64,000 nt of DNA. It comes from Tremella fuciformis (taxonomy: Eukaryota; Basidiomycota; Tremellomycetes; Tremellales; Tremellaceae). Positions 40,593 to 53,215 of this stretch are shown here, piece after piece (the stretch's first letter is position 1; each line of letters starts with the position of its first letter). The translations under genes and the position numbers were made by a program. The notes under the pieces are model-generated. The model ran no database searches. It was not told the origin of the DNA and was given only the letters and a program-made list of their open reading frames with translations. Where the stretch lies: contig CP136499.1 in the NCBI GenBank assembly GCA_032768795.1, forward strand, positions 434,001-498,000. The letters run 5' to 3'.

Positions 40593-40884
40593 GCATTGAG
40601 CCACCTGCCCCGCATGACGACCTGACAATCAGCAACGGCTGTGAACAACTCCTGGACACCAGAGAAGGAGAAGCAGACAGTCATCCAGTCAGCAGCATGT
40701 CAATCATGTTATTGGGCGGCGGGACTCATCTGCCGCAGTGCATCCTCGAAAACAATGCACAAAGCTCAAAATAAAGTGAATGTCCCACCCCAGCCCCGCT
40801 CCACCTGCTCACCGATCCAACCAGATCACCCGCTCATTCCCTCCCTGGCCAACTATGTTCTCTCTCGTATCTCCTCATCCCCAA

Positions 40885-43590
40885 TCACACGTGCGCGTCG
40901 TCGTCGTCGTCGACGACGTGGCGTCGCACGGCTACCTTGTCGGCCGGTAACCCCGCCGCCATGCGTTCGGCCGCCTCGACGAGCCCACCAGGGCGGACCC
41001 AGTGCACGCGGACTCCGAGCAGCTCGAGCCCAGCCCAGTACATCTTGCCTGGCGTGAGAGTTCTCTGTAGCCGCATCATCGTGGCTCCGTCGGGTCGACG
41101 GCCAGCGTCTGCATTTGCCTCTGATCCCGCGTCAGTGTCCAAGTCGGACTCGGATTCAAACTCGGGCTCGGGCTCGGGCCCGAGCCACATGCCGAGGTCG
41201 TAGCAATACTTGCTCGCCACTGGGACGGTATACTGAGATTGGGCGGCGCCGTACTTGAGAGGCACTGGTTTGCCTACTGACTTTTAGCTCGTTGTGCCGG
41301 GGACGAATTGTATTTGGGTCTGCCAACTGACCAGAATTTGCGCCTGCGCCCTCGAGCCCGCGCGCGTGGAGCTTTCGCGTTGTGTAGCCGCCGCCACCTG
41401 CGCCCGACACATACCCCGCGCCCTGCCCGTTCTCGTTGCTTTTGCGACTTGGGCGACCGTCTTCGTCCTTCCGTCTCGTGTTCTTTGCGGCCTTGTCATC
41501 CTTGTCGTGGTCTCGATCAGCCCCGCGAACCCCAGATGGACCAGGACGATGATCGCGATGCCCGTTCCCCCCTCCGCCACCGCCGGCATCCTCTTGTCCT
41601 CTGCCGCGCGTCAAAGACTCGGAAGACGCCTTTCTGATACGGCCCAGGCCCCGATCAAGATCTTCGTCGCCGTCATCGTCATCGTCGTCGTCGTTGCCAG
41701 GCGCTACGGAGCTCACGACTGCTGAATCCGGAAAGAGCCTCTTCAGTGTTTGTGCGAGCTCGGGCCGACTCATTCTGCACAGCACCGCAAGGTCGTGTAG
41801 GGACTCGAGTTGTTCCGGATCGAGTTTGACAGGGGCCGACCCTGATGATGTCTGATATGCTGGCAATAAATTTGGGCGGCACGTGTTCGCGGTCAGCTTT
41901 GTTGCCAAAGACAGAGAAGTCGAAGGTATGAGGTGAAGACTGCGCGATTGCAGCGCCTGCCAGTCTAGCCGCGCGTCCAGATCGATTGGAGCGGCTATTC
42001 GGATGCACGAGACGACAAAGCGGGTCAACTGCTCGAGTGAGGGGAGGTGCACGAGGTCGGCTGGTGGCAGCTGCAGGAACCGAGGACGATGACTGTCGGG
42101 CTCAAGCGCCGTCTCCTTGTCCTTGTCCTTGTCCTTGCCTTTGCCCTTCTTTTCACGGCGGGGCTCCTGAGCCGAGCGTGGTGCTTCTGCTTCTGCCCGA
42201 TTGAGCCGGTCGAGATCGTGAGGAAGCCACGATGCTCGGACAGCACCAGCGGCTCGCCAAGCTGCCACGGCCTCGATCTGACCCCAACGCTCTTCTTGGC
42301 TCGTCTCCATGGCGATTGTGCGGTGGTCGAGTACAAGAATGGGCGTGAAGCGCGTGCGGTAAAGCAAGAGGGAAGCGCGGCTGCCGCAGGTGTCGAAGCC
42401 GATCAAGGCGTAGCACAGGGTTTGTCCGACAATCATGTCGATGTGGCATAGCTTGACTTCCAACTTGAGCGACTCTGCCGCCCAGTACGTGTCAGCCGAG
42501 TGTTGCACGAATGCCGCAAGCTGCGGGTCTCGTGCGCGTCTCTGCCGCTTGCCTTGTCCCGTCGGCGACAAATCGAATGAGCGGCGCTTCCGGGACCCTG
42601 TCGAGCTTGTACTGATGCCGGTGGTGGCCGTGCTGCTCGAGACGGTATCGGTGTTGCGTCTCGAGGCCGAGCTCGACGAACCAGCGATGGAACCATTGAG
42701 CGCAGTCTTGACCCGCAAGTCGCTCCGACCAATCAGCACAATGTCGGGCTGTTCGATGCGCCCTGTGCCAAAGTCTGCAGAGTAAGCAAAGCGAGCGAGC
42801 GTGCGATCAATCAGCTCGTCAGGGCAACGAAATGCTGCTCACCTAGCCTCTTTTTGCCCATGTCCGCTCGCGCGTGCTCTGCAAGCCAGCGGAGAACCCT
42901 GTTGACTCTCGTGTCCATGCCTGGTGTCCCGCCCGGGACGCGAATGTCGGTGACAAGAGACACGTTTTTGGAGAACAAAAAGCCAGGCATGCCGACGCTC
43001 GGTCCGTAGTTGGGCGTCAAGAGATAACGCAATGCCTCCAGGACCAAGTCTTGCACCTGCTCTTCTTTGAAGCCGTATTGTCTCGCGTGCAGGTTCCGGA
43101 CGATGATGCCAATGTTATTCCGGTACGGTAGAGGCGAGGAGCCTGCGGTCGGGATGTACAGCGTGGCAAGCGAGCTCAAGCGTGTTCCGACGGCGAGCTC
43201 GTGGTTGTGCATTTCGCTCATGGTGACGTCCTCGATGACATGGGGCATGATGGGCAGGTGTCCTTGGGTGGGCGTGATGACGCGCTCGGAAGGTCGAGAA
43301 GTGCCGGAAGACGTTGTCGCGAGGGAGAAAGCGGCAGTTGAAGTGACTCGCACCCGAGCTTCGTGAGAAGGTGGGGTTAGAGAATCAGACCCAGACCCGG
43401 ACAAGGACAAGGGGAACGTGACGGTAGAGTCTGGATGCTGCTCAAGGGTAGGTGGATGGTGCCGATGCGGGGACAGCGACTGCGTAGCCGTAGCTGCGTC
43501 ATTCTGCGGGATCTGACCTTCATGATGCTGGCGACGGCGACGGCGACGGCGAGGGTCAAAGACAGCTTTGAGGGCGTCGATCAACCCCAT
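40885..43590 (-). CDS. PD-(D/E)XK nuclease-domain protein
   Basis: Three exons: 43590-42843, 42774-41332 and 41264-40885, about 856 aa. The introns (68 and 67 nt) have GTGAGC and GTCAGT donors and keep frame. Residues ~150-250 form a conserved-looking block, then EQPDIVLIG supplies the Asp, LKLEVKLCHID the E-x-K and GQTLCYALIG the following Gln and Tyr, an order typical of PD-(D/E)XK restriction-like nucleases. The second half is a charged low-complexity linker (HDKDDKAAKNTRRKDEDGR). A C-terminal segment (VPLKYGAAQSQYTVPVASKY...) ends in an Asp run. No kinase motifs are seen. Together with the next gene it forms a nuclease-domain pair. Confidence 0.68.
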
Positions 43591-44852
43591 GTTGGTGTTT
43601 GTTGTCTCTATAGACAAAGACTAGGTAGATCGTGCAGGAAAGTGCGCGATAGGGCGTAGCTCGTTATTTCAATTCTTTTTTAGCTCTGAATTTCTAATCA
43701 GGTATTCAAGTTATTGGTTCTCAGGCAATTTGGAAAACCTAATGCAATTCCTTGTTCTTTGGTTCCGTTAGACATGGGGGGGTGGGACACCCCCCCAAGA
43801 CCCCCCCTTGCGCCTAGCGGCGCAGCCATCGCAGCCCTTACGGGTCAAGCATCCGGCAAAGCCGGATGTACTGTAGAACATTGATTAGTTGCAAGCTAAA
43901 GCACTTCATCAAGAGATGCGCAAGTGCTTGTTGGGCATGCTAGGCTGATCAGATGATCATAGGCATGCCAAGCTGGTCACAGGGGCTATGTCACAGCTGC
44001 CACCTGGCAAGCCTATTGCAGTCTTGTCAGACTTGCGCTATTGTAACCATTTTGGTGCAATGATAGGGCAGGGTATGGCAGTAGCTATGTAGGCGATTGG
44101 TTCTGCTACAGAGATCATTCCATGCATCAGCCTCATGCATAGATCTTTATTCTCTGATGAAAGGCAATTTGGCAAGGACACAATGCATATTAGGATTGTG
44201 CTGATGAAATCAGAATGGCCGGAATTTTCTTATTTAATTCCCCCATTTACCGTTTTCGTTCCAGGGACACCCGCAGAAATTCGCCCCGTAAGAGCTACGC
44301 TGAAAAAGTACTCGTATAGTTACGAGTGACCCCTACTCTAAGTGCGGAATTAAATCAAAAAATATACCCGAAAAGGAAAAAGCAGATTGGGCGGTCACGT
44401 GATGCAAGGAGTGACTTGAGGGCACCGAGCGAGGTTGAGACGGTCTCTCAACCGTCGCTGCTCGCAACCGCCAGCGGCACCTTCGTCCCCGCCGTTGCCG
44501 CCATCGTCGATCGACCACCCACCCACCCGCGATCGCCTTGGAAGGAGGAAGAAAGGGAGGTCAGGGAAGAGGGAGGTGAGGGACAAACGGAGGAGGGAAG
44601 AGAGAGAGAGGGAAGGAGAAGGAGAGAAGGAGATCAGGAAGAATACTGGAGGAACGGGAGGAGTTTTCGGAGACACGTCGTAGCGGCTCTCTCGTTGTCA
44701 CATCACATTGATGGAATAGACAAAGCCATGGAATACGACCCCTTGAGCAACGACCTACATGACGATGTCCTCCAGCGGTCTCTCTCGACGCGATTCATAC
44801 CAATGCCCTCTTCAAAGATTACCGCACCGACGTTCCTTCAGGATTCACCACC
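43591..44852. other. AT-richer intergenic tract with three consecutive GC hairpins
   Basis: Between the divergent nuclease-domain genes. At 43776-43870 three stem-loops follow each other: a G-run/C-run stem around GGTGGGACACCC, TGCGCC-TAGC-GGCGCA, and CATCCGGC-AAA-GCCGGATG. A weaker foldback (ACTCGTA-TAGT-TACGAGT) is near 44308. The open frame at 44326-44871 is basic/acidic low complexity and I do not support it as a gene. Confidence 0.5.
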
Positions 44853-47310
44853 ATGTCTCGCACCACCTTGAATCATAGTCGCCCCTCAGCCTTCATTCCG
44901 TTCACATTCACACCCTCGCTGTCTTCATCATCCCCGTTACCATCCTCGTCGTCATCTTCCGAGCCGCAACTGGTAGCCCACATCAATACGGCTCTCTGCC
45001 GATGGCTTGTATCCGACGGCCGGCCACTCGACACATCCTGTCCCCTGCTGTTCGACACTTGGGGCTATTTTGCGCGACACAATGCTCGTGTTCAGCGTTT
45101 GAACCGCAGTTCGCACGGTGGCGAGGACGCGATTCGCCCTCTTTTCTGCCAAGATGTTCTGCAAGCGTCCATCGAGCTTCTATTCGATCCCGACACGCGA
45201 TCACGAGCGCCGCCGTTGGTCGATGGCAGGATCTGGAGCATTGTCGGAGGGACGGGCGAGGGTGGTGGGAGGTCTGATTTGGTCCTACAGTTCTCTTGGC
45301 CATCGCGACCAGCAACCCGCCTGATACTGGCGCTGTGGGAGCTCAAGGCTTTTGAAAAGCTCAACTCGGCCAAAGCTGAGCAGTTGTCCTGGTTGATCTC
45401 CAACGGCCGGGTTGGTATCAATACGGATGGATCTGTCAAGTGTGTCTATGCCTCGTCAAGAAATGAGGGGGCGGTAGCCGGCAGTACCTTTCCTCGTGAG
45501 GGGGCGGGCATCACCCGGGGCGAGGTTATCTCACTTGTCGGACAGGTGAGCACGCTGCCGATTGGCGCGGTTTGCCTGAGTGGCTGACATATAGATCTGG
45601 GCACAGTTCAAAAAACATCCCCAGTCCAACATACTGGTCCTCTCCAACGGCAGCACCGTCAACCTCGTTTTCCTCCGCACCCGTTCCGCCATACGCCTCA
45701 CCCACAACATGTCCATTGCAAATCGGCCGACAGCGGATATGCCGCTGACTCATCCGTTCTTCTTTGCATTGGGACTTGCCTTGGTCCCTCTGGGCAACTT
45801 TGTCGGGAATTGGGAAGGAGCCATCAACTTGCCGGATATTGAGCCACCGCCACCCGCGGACGACAATGACGACGCGGACGAGGACGAGGACGAGGTGGAT
45901 GGGGATGGGATCGTCGATAAGGAGGATGACGATGACGACGATGCGAGTTCGAGACATGACGAGCGCGAGCATGAGAGTGAGAATGATCTCCTAGACCATG
46001 GGGATGATGGCGTTCAGGGATCCGGCTGCCGTGGAGGCCCAAGGAGACTCCCTCCAGCACATCTATTACCCCGCGCCTCTAGTGTCAGGTTCTTCATCAT
46101 CGTCCTGGGCATTACTGACACCAAACAGTCTCGCACCGACTCTTGTTCCACATCCGGAGCATGGGACGTAAGTCTCTTTCGACTCGCTGCTTGGATGTGA
46201 CTGATCAGACCTCAAGTCAACAAATACTGACTTCACATCTCCCACGTCGTCTGCCGGACCCAGCTCGGGACACTCGCTCATCGACGCCGACAAGGTGAGA
46301 GTGCGCCTCGAGACAGCATCTAAGGATGGGACAGCACAGGGCTGACTCCAGCTCCCCGCCATATTGATCGTGTCATTTGCCGAGGCCAACATATCCCCTC
46401 GCAGACGGGCCAAATGCACGCATTCCTCGACCCTCCTGACAGCCAATACAGCCTCGACCGCGAGCCTCTTCTACGGCTCGACCGTCCCTCTGCGCGACTT
46501 TCCGCTGGACTCGTGGCCCAGTCTACCAACAGCTATTCATATCTCCGATCCATTTGTCCACACCTCCGCTCTTTGTCCAAAGTTGAGTATCGACGGCTAC
46601 GTTGGCCAAGGTGCAGTATGGGACGTCTACTCGGCCCGCCAAATCGCTTACCCGATGGCTGCCGCCGTCCCTTGCGTATTCAAGGTCTGCCATCTTTCAC
46701 CGCGCATCTTCCCACATACCAGGTCAGCGTCGTCGAATTTGACGTACGATTCTTGGTGGAGCTCTTCTCGCGAAGGCGGACTGGACTACTCGACCGCCGC
46801 GGCGACCGTCAGCAATGAGATTCGCGTTCTGGCGCATGCTGCTGCACTCGGGCTGGAACGGCGAGTAGTGCCGCGCTTACATGGCGTTTATGTTGCACGG
46901 CCGTACGGCAGCGGTGGTGAGGATGCGAAAGATGGCCTTATTTGGGGAATGGTCTTGGGTGACGCCGGCAACAAGTTGGGAGCTTTCCGCGTGCGCAACG
47001 AGACAAAGTGAGTCAACGCATCATCCGTATAAATTTGTGTGCCGGGCTGATGCGCAGGTCGGCGGTGAGAGAGGCATATACATTGTTACACCAGGCGGGA
47101 ATCATCCATGGCGATCCCGAAGTTCGGCATTGGTACTTCGCGGAATCCGAATCCTTATCCTCACCCCCGTCCGAATCGTCACCCAAGCCGACGGCAACGT
47201 TGATCGATTTTGGTCTGGCGAAGATGCAGTCTCAAATGAGCGACGAGGCGTTCGTACAGGCTGCCAACATGGAGATGGAAGCGGTTCAGGGATTGCTGGA
47301 TGCCATGTAG
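44853..47310 (+). CDS. PD-(D/E)XK nuclease plus protein kinase fusion protein
   Basis: Six exons: 44853-45545, 45595-46081, 46129-46167, 46209-46294, 46352-47007 and 47058-47310, about 737 aa; all five introns (41-57 nt) keep frame. The N-terminal domain shows SDLVLQF (Asp), LALWELKAF (E-x-K) and a following AEQLSWL Gln, the PD-(D/E)XK signature. An Asp-rich linker (residues ~310-360) follows. The C-terminal domain has a glycine loop (YVGQGAVWDVYSA), the VFK lysine, a catalytic loop HGDPEVRHWYF and LIDFGLAK, so it is a kinase fold with key residues present. Nuclease-kinase combinations occur among Crinkler-type effector and conflict proteins and some fungus-specific kinases. No secretion signal is seen, so an intracellular role is equally possible. 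Confidence 0.75.
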
Positions 47311-47434
47311 ACGTAGACTCGATCGTTTGGAGCTGCATACATGATCGAATGAAAGCTTGCATATACACAAAAGCCGCAAGTCCCCAGCGATGATCCACAA
47401 ATAGATATCCGGTCCGACGGCCATGCGTTGCAAC

Positions 47435-47895
47435 TTATATGCTCCTGACGGGTCGAACTTGCTGTACCATTCGGACTTTGCGAAGTCGCCAATAACCTGT
47501 GATATAAGTGTAAGTGAGTATCTGTCTCAGACCGTGCTCGTTGAGCTTGCGGTAGTCCTCCACTCTCCTGAATTCTTCTTTGGTACGAAGAAGCTGGGCG
47601 ACATAGTGAGATTTAGAGGCACATATTCGCCCAGCTCGCTGATCTGTGTCGTGCAGCTCTCTCAAGGCCTCCATCATCTGCTCTGGGTTAAGCTCATACA
47701 GTGGGGTGTCCTGTCGGACGGGACAGATAATGTACCTACTTCGCGACGCGATGGGCTCCTTCTGTGATTGAGTCTTCGCGCCGCACCGCACCCGATATTC
47801 CAAAACGAGTAGCCCGAGCCTGGTATCATAGGCACCAATTCCGGCGGCCGAGTACTCGTAATATGCAGCGACCGCAAGGCAGTCGACGGCTCCTT
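47435..47895 (-). CDS. 3' part of a hypothetical gene
   Basis: The frame is open from about 47895 to the stop at 47435 and reads as coding (YYEYSAAGIGAYDTRLGLL, then PVRQDTPLYELNPEQMMEAL and LLRTKEEFRRVEDYRKLNEH). An upstream stop and an AG acceptor near 47896 suggest an internal or last exon; I could not connect a first exon. It is convergent with the nuclease-kinase gene. No family is recognised. Confidence 0.4.
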
Positions 47896-47978
47896 ATCGA
47901 GATGGCTGCTGCGACATGTCTGCACGTACAAGTTCGTTCTCCTCCGCGTCTTGTTGCTGAACAAGAGATCCCTTCCCG

Positions 47979-49882
47979 CATGCCTCATTCACCGCCACGC
48001 TGCTTCCGAGGCGCCGCAGGAAACGACAGTACCGCGACCTCGTTCTCGTCCGTCACTGACCCCGAAACATACTCGGACCCCCTCGAACGTCAGGACAGCG
48101 GCGAGGCGGGCGAGGTCGTAGCTTCTCTGACGGGAGATCGAGGCGGAGACGACCGTACTGAATCAGACTTGCTGCATCATGACCCAGCGCTTACCAAAAG
48201 TGGAGCATCGGCTCAGCCTCGCCGCAGGCGGCGAGGGTTTGCGCTACCTCCCACTTCAGCGATCACCCGCAGGCACCTCTCTCTGACGGGCACAGTCACT
48301 TCGATCGAGAGGCTATCTCATCTCATCGACCGCCATCATAGAGCAGAGCGAAGGCGAAGGGATCGAGTCTGAGCCCGGCAGCCATCCGTCCGGCTCGAAC
48401 AGTGAGTTGTATTACTCCTATGGCGATTACGATGTCCCCTCGGATGCGAAGAGGGCGGCGATCAGACAGATGCTCGGAAATAAAGATCGAGCTCGTTCCG
48501 CCTCATCCGCTCTCGTCCCCTGTCACCGTGTGCAGCGATTGCAACCCCGAACAGGCCTCGGCAGGAGATGGGTTCAGAGCTGACAAGGGCAGCTATCAAG
48601 AGTGGTATAACAATCTTCCCGGGATATGCTATGCCACGACCGTCCCGCAGCGTGAGTCTTGCTGCCAGTTGGCTGGGCCATTCCGCAGTCGTCTCGCACA
48701 AGGGTTGGTATTCCTCATCTGAAGAGCAGGATCCTGCAAACGTGCTACGCCTTCCTGCTCGAGCAATCCGTCGCCTTCCTCCTGACGATGCGCTATGGGA
48801 CCCCGCAGATCGGCTACATGTCATTGACCGACTGGAAATCGAGCGATCAGATCGAAACATACCCCGCTCTGGTCAAATGGCTCAAGGGGCCACGACAGGC
48901 GCCAACTCAGTGAGACTGGAATAGGCGTCGTCGTCGTTGGCCCCGATTTCACCCATGTGAAGCACAGAGTCGGCGGAGCCACCGCCCCTCCGCCTGGAGC
49001 ACTTGGCGGCAATCAAGCCCACCGAGAGGGCACTGGCACTGTCGCGCTTCCGCTGGCCACGGCTGTAGCCGAAGAGGAAACGGTCCAGCCAACGGAAGAG
49101 GCGCAGCCGCCTTTCCGGGTCAAGCGGAAACGCGTCCCCCGGTCCAATCGCGCCAAGGAATCTATCCAGCGGTTGCCTGGGCACGGCGGGAAGCATCTTC
49201 TCCCCATCTCGCTCAATGGCCCCTCCAGTCATCCAAAGCGAAGCTACTGGCCGCAGGCTGGCTTACAGCAGTATTCGGACGCAATTGGGGTTTAGGAAGG
49301 ATCGGACCGTCATATCGCGATCCGCACCACGCAAAACGATGCGAGCCAACCTGCTCCAGCACCGGCTGATACGCCTTCTCCCTTCCGCCGAATGTGAAAA
49401 GAACCTACCGAGAGGGAATGCTCTGAAACGCTCCTGCACGACCTACACCTCGCACTTGCCGACTGGTATCAAGTCTGTGAGCTGTGCCCCGTGGGCGAGC
49501 GACTCCTTGGGACCGAGAGCACTTCGTTCTACTCGGACAGCTTTCGTGAGATTTCCCCTTTCCCCTACGCCACACCGTCCTCGGGCAGGCCCCGTCCACC
49601 TCATTTTCCTTCGTTCCCTTTGACACTCGACCGGGAAGCTGGCTACGCCGGATGTTTTCATTGGTAAGTGGACTCCATTCCCTACTCCATCCCCGACCCC
49701 CATCTCACGACGAGATTGAAACAGAAAGTGATGCTGACATCCAGTCTATATGGTCCCGCGCAAGCCCACCCAAAGCGCAAGACAGGTCGGCAGGCGAGGA
49801 AGAGCCGGTTCTGATGGCGGAATGGGAAGGAGCATTGGGGCTGGGAAAGGCGGGAGATATACAAGAGAGTTTGAGCATCTGA
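47979..49882 (+). CDS. Multi-exon hypothetical protein
   Basis: Coding-like segments in changing frames are joined by good splice signals. They start with an ATG at 47979 (MPHSPPRCFRGAAGND...), then the YYSYGDYDVPSDAKRAAIRQ region, a SYQEWYNNLPGICYATTVPQ segment with a GTGAGT donor near 48651, a SHKGWYSSSEEQDPANVLRL segment, a basic VKRKRVPRSNRAKES segment, and LADWYQVCELCPVGERLLG. Across a GTAAGT intron at about 49663 it reaches DADIQSIWSRASPPKAQ and the stop at 49882. Exact exon limits before 49.4 kb are not resolved. No domain is recognised. Confidence 0.4.
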
Positions 49883-50866
49883 TCCGGACCGCCACAGTGT
49901 CGTTTTGTGCTGTCTCTGCTTCGAATGTCTATCCGTTGTATCATAGCCACGACGCATTCATGCCTATCGAATGTTCGCGACTTGCAAGAGGGCGACGAGC
50001 GCGGTCTCACACCGATGATAATCTCCCCAACACCTCTTCCTTTTCATCTGTCGATGCCCAGCTTGGCGCAAAACACACATGGCAGTTGCGCAGTCACAAA
50101 CGTTATGACCTTTACAGTGACATGTACCCGCGGTCTAGCCGCTCTGACGAGAACATCGCCTCGCCAGAATCGCCTCGTATTGCTCTCTCCCCGCCTCCAT
50201 CCACGGCTCGGTCCCGGGAAACTTTCCAGCAGCCGGGTGCCATAGGTCGGTTACACCACCGATAGCGCCTGCATCAATCAGCGTGAGCGCTGAGCTAGGG
50301 AAGGAAGCTAGATACCAGCGAGGAGACTGATCCCAGTGTTGGCTTTTGCGAGTAGCACTGCTTGCGGAAAGGCAGAACACGCCGTCTCGACATCCATGAG
50401 CGCAACGCGGCCTTGGACCTGCGGTGGAACTCAATGAGGTCGGTCGCGACGAACGAGGACAGGTTGTCGAGACCACGCAAGGTGAGGTGCTGACTGTCAG
50501 CGCGCGTCTAGGTCTGCGGAGGGGATTTGTCCCAAAGAATCGAACCACGGAATTGAGGAAGCGCTCACGGTCTTTCAAAGGACGAGGTCCACAGCCGGGG
50601 GTTCAAGTCGATCATCGCCCAGAGACAGATGCTGCGCGCGGTGAGCATTCGATCACTCTGCAAACATACGGCTACTTGCTTCGTCTTTCTTAGAGAGCCG
50701 CGAGAGCAGATCCCACTGGCCGCCAAGGCAGGTCTCGCTGCAGGCCTCTCGATGCCACGCCGCTCTGCGAACCCACCCCTCCCCCCCTCCGCGATAAAGA
50801 CTTGGTTCCGGGCTATCGCATGACCCGTCGTCTTAAGCGCCGTCGCGAGCAGCTGTCGAGATCGCC
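49883..50866. other. No supported gene
   Basis: Several short overlapping frames on both strands, none with a recognisable motif or convincing splice structure. The expected 5' LTR of the following Copia relic is not found here. Confidence 0.4.
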
Positions 50867-53086
50867 TTGCAGCCATCAGACTGCTGCAATGCCGCCTTGG
50901 GGCTCGATGTTGAGCCAGGGCGTGTAGGGTCCGAATATCGAGTCCGAGCCGAATCTGTCATGTCGACAGGATCTGAGGCTGGCTGGCTCAGCTGGGAAGA
51001 TAGGAAGGACTGGGAGCGGCGGCAAGCCCGGGAGAGCAGGGCGCAGGCGACCTTGAAGGGGACGGCCTCACAGGCCGTCAGGCTCGATATCGAAGACCTG
51101 CTCGCAGCCGTCGACATGTGGAAATACTGCGATCAGATGCACGAGGCGGATATCCTTGAGAATCAGCGCATTGTGCAGTCAAGGCTATGCAAGATGGACC
51201 AACCCGGTGACGCTTCCGCGGACGACATGAGCGCGCATGTCGAGACGTTCTCGAAGGCGATCGCAGACGGCAAGCGCGTGGGGATCGTTCGGAGCGATGG
51301 CGAGCGCGCGCAGAGGATCCTGTCGACGATCCTCGATCCCGCCTCAACATCGTCCGGTCTAAGCTAGCCCCCATCGCCAAAGACAAGCAGACGTGGTCTG
51401 TTGTCCTGTCCAAATACACCGCCGGGACCGCGCGACGGCGGCTAGGCCGCCGCACGGAGCATCGCTATATCGAGGACGGCTCGATCAGAACGGCTTGACC
51501 AAGAGGAACGGCGATTTCATGATAGCGGAGCGTCGTCGCAAGGCTAGGAAGGATGACGAGTGCTGGCGATGCGGTGAGATGGGTCATTGGAAGCGTGACT
51601 GCAAGGCTGCACGTCAGCGCAAGACCCATAGGGATCGTAGGGACCGACAGAGACATCATCGCGACCAGCAGAGCAACACCGAGGATGACGACGATAGCGA
51701 CAAGAGCTCTGATGATAGCGCTCAGTCGCAGACAAGGACAAGAGGCTTACCAAGGACAAGCGCATAACCATCCCGGCTAAGGCAAGCAAGGAAAGACGCC
51801 TGGATCGGTCTCACCGTCAGCACCGCGGAATGGGCCGATCTGCTCGGCAACCCAAGGGCCGAGAGCAAGCCCGTTGCCACCGACAAGATCGTTGAGGTCT
51901 CCGAGACCGTCGAGATAGTCGAGACGGACTAGGTGATCGATAGCGGAGCCACCCATCATTTGACCCCGCACCGATCGATTCTAAAGAGAGTGAGGACGCT
52001 CGAGACGCCCGTCCCCTTCGGACTAGCCAGCGGAGGTACAGTCGAGGCCGTCGAGGTAGGCGAGATCGACGTCATGCTTTCGGGACGACGCCTCATCCTG
52101 CAAGACGTGTATCTCGTGCCGACTGCTCGAGTCAGCGTGTGCTCGTTGTCGAGACTGCTTGCCCGAGGATGGGAAGCAGAGATCAAAGACGACGGCGGCA
52201 CGCTGCAGAGGAGGACAAGAGTTTCACCATAAGGAGGAGAGTATCCCTGTGGACCGTCGCTCTCAAGAATGCCACCAGCCCGGACGCCCAATGCTACATC
52301 GCCACCGCCGCGAAAGACGTCGAGGCCGAGATCGTCGCTGAGGACTCGGAGGGCGACGATGAGAGCAAGACGGCGTCGTTTGGTGATCATAGGGGAGCAG
52401 TGGGAGCCTGAGATGAGAAGGAGGTTCCGAATACGGGTCAGAGAACCGTCGACACCGTCAACACTGTCACCGCAGGGCTGGGGATCAGCCCAGGCTACCG
52501 GACCGAAGTCGCGCTCACCAAGTTGCCCGCCACCGCCGTCACCGCACACCATCTCAAATCCCTACGTCATAACAGTCAGTACGCGGCGCAGGAGGACGGC
52601 TACATGCGCATGTCAGCCATCACTGACGAGCAAGAGCCGAGCGACGATACAGAAACGATGTCAAGTCGTGCAGACGGGGACGACATTGGCCATATCACGT
52701 GTCCATTCCATAACGCCGAAACGCCGCCGCGCCGCTGGTTAGCCGAACCATCATCGTTATCATGAGCAACGCTTCGCTGCATCCGCACGGGGCATGAGGT
52801 ACTGCATGCATGCAGGGGGAGCTAAAGAGCATTGGGGCAAGTAGAGCTACTTCCAGACACCAAGACCACTGAGATTGGTGAAGAAATGATGGAGAACGGC
52901 AGGATCGCTTCGGAGCAACCTGAAGGAGGCAGGTCTCTGGACCGTGCGACGTCCGCTTTGGTCGTTCCCGAGCTCTATTGTGATGGTGCGAAGGTTGACT
53001 GGCTTTACAGCACTTCAAGAGAGCTCGAGGCCGTCTCAGAGACGCTCGAAGAGTTGCAGCCCGCCGACTTCGAGGGTGAGTGTTGA
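50867..53086 (+). pseudogene. Degraded Copia Gag-protease relic
   Basis: Protein fragments closely match the Copia at 8382-13403 in order: Gag (NAALGLDVEPGRVG...MHEADILENQRIV), zinc knuckle (CWRCGEMGHWKRDC), protease region (IDSGATHHLTPHRSILKRV), and finally the C-terminal tail (SEQPEGGRSLDRAT...LQPADFEGEC). They lie in shifting frames with stops. Integrase, reverse transcriptase and RNase H are absent, so a large internal deletion has occurred. The final codons run directly into the LTR at 53081, as in the intact element. Confidence 0.85.
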
Positions 53087-53215
53087 ACGATAAGCACCCA
53101 GTTAACGCCTCATAGGGTCAGAATCACCTATCTGGGTAGGATGCGGAGTAGGACAATACGTGAACAGGCCGCCTGACTGCTGAGGGCGAATACATAACAC
53201 GCCCTTTTTGTAACA
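53081..53215 (+). repeat. 3' LTR of the Copia relic
   Basis: 135 bp, TGTTGAACGATAAGCACC...TTTTTGTAACA. Matches the Copia LTR family, with divergence and internal loss. No partner LTR is present upstream. Confidence 0.8.

Noticed and set aside
41294..41725. Plus-strand frame with hydrophobic stretches opposite the nuclease-domain gene
   Set aside because: Antisense shadow of the spliced gene on the minus strand; its hydrophobicity reflects the opposite Asp/Glu-rich codons.
44326..44871. 181-codon plus-strand frame upstream of the nuclease-kinase gene
   Set aside because: Low-complexity Arg/Glu composition from purine runs, no domain, and it overlaps the next start codon.
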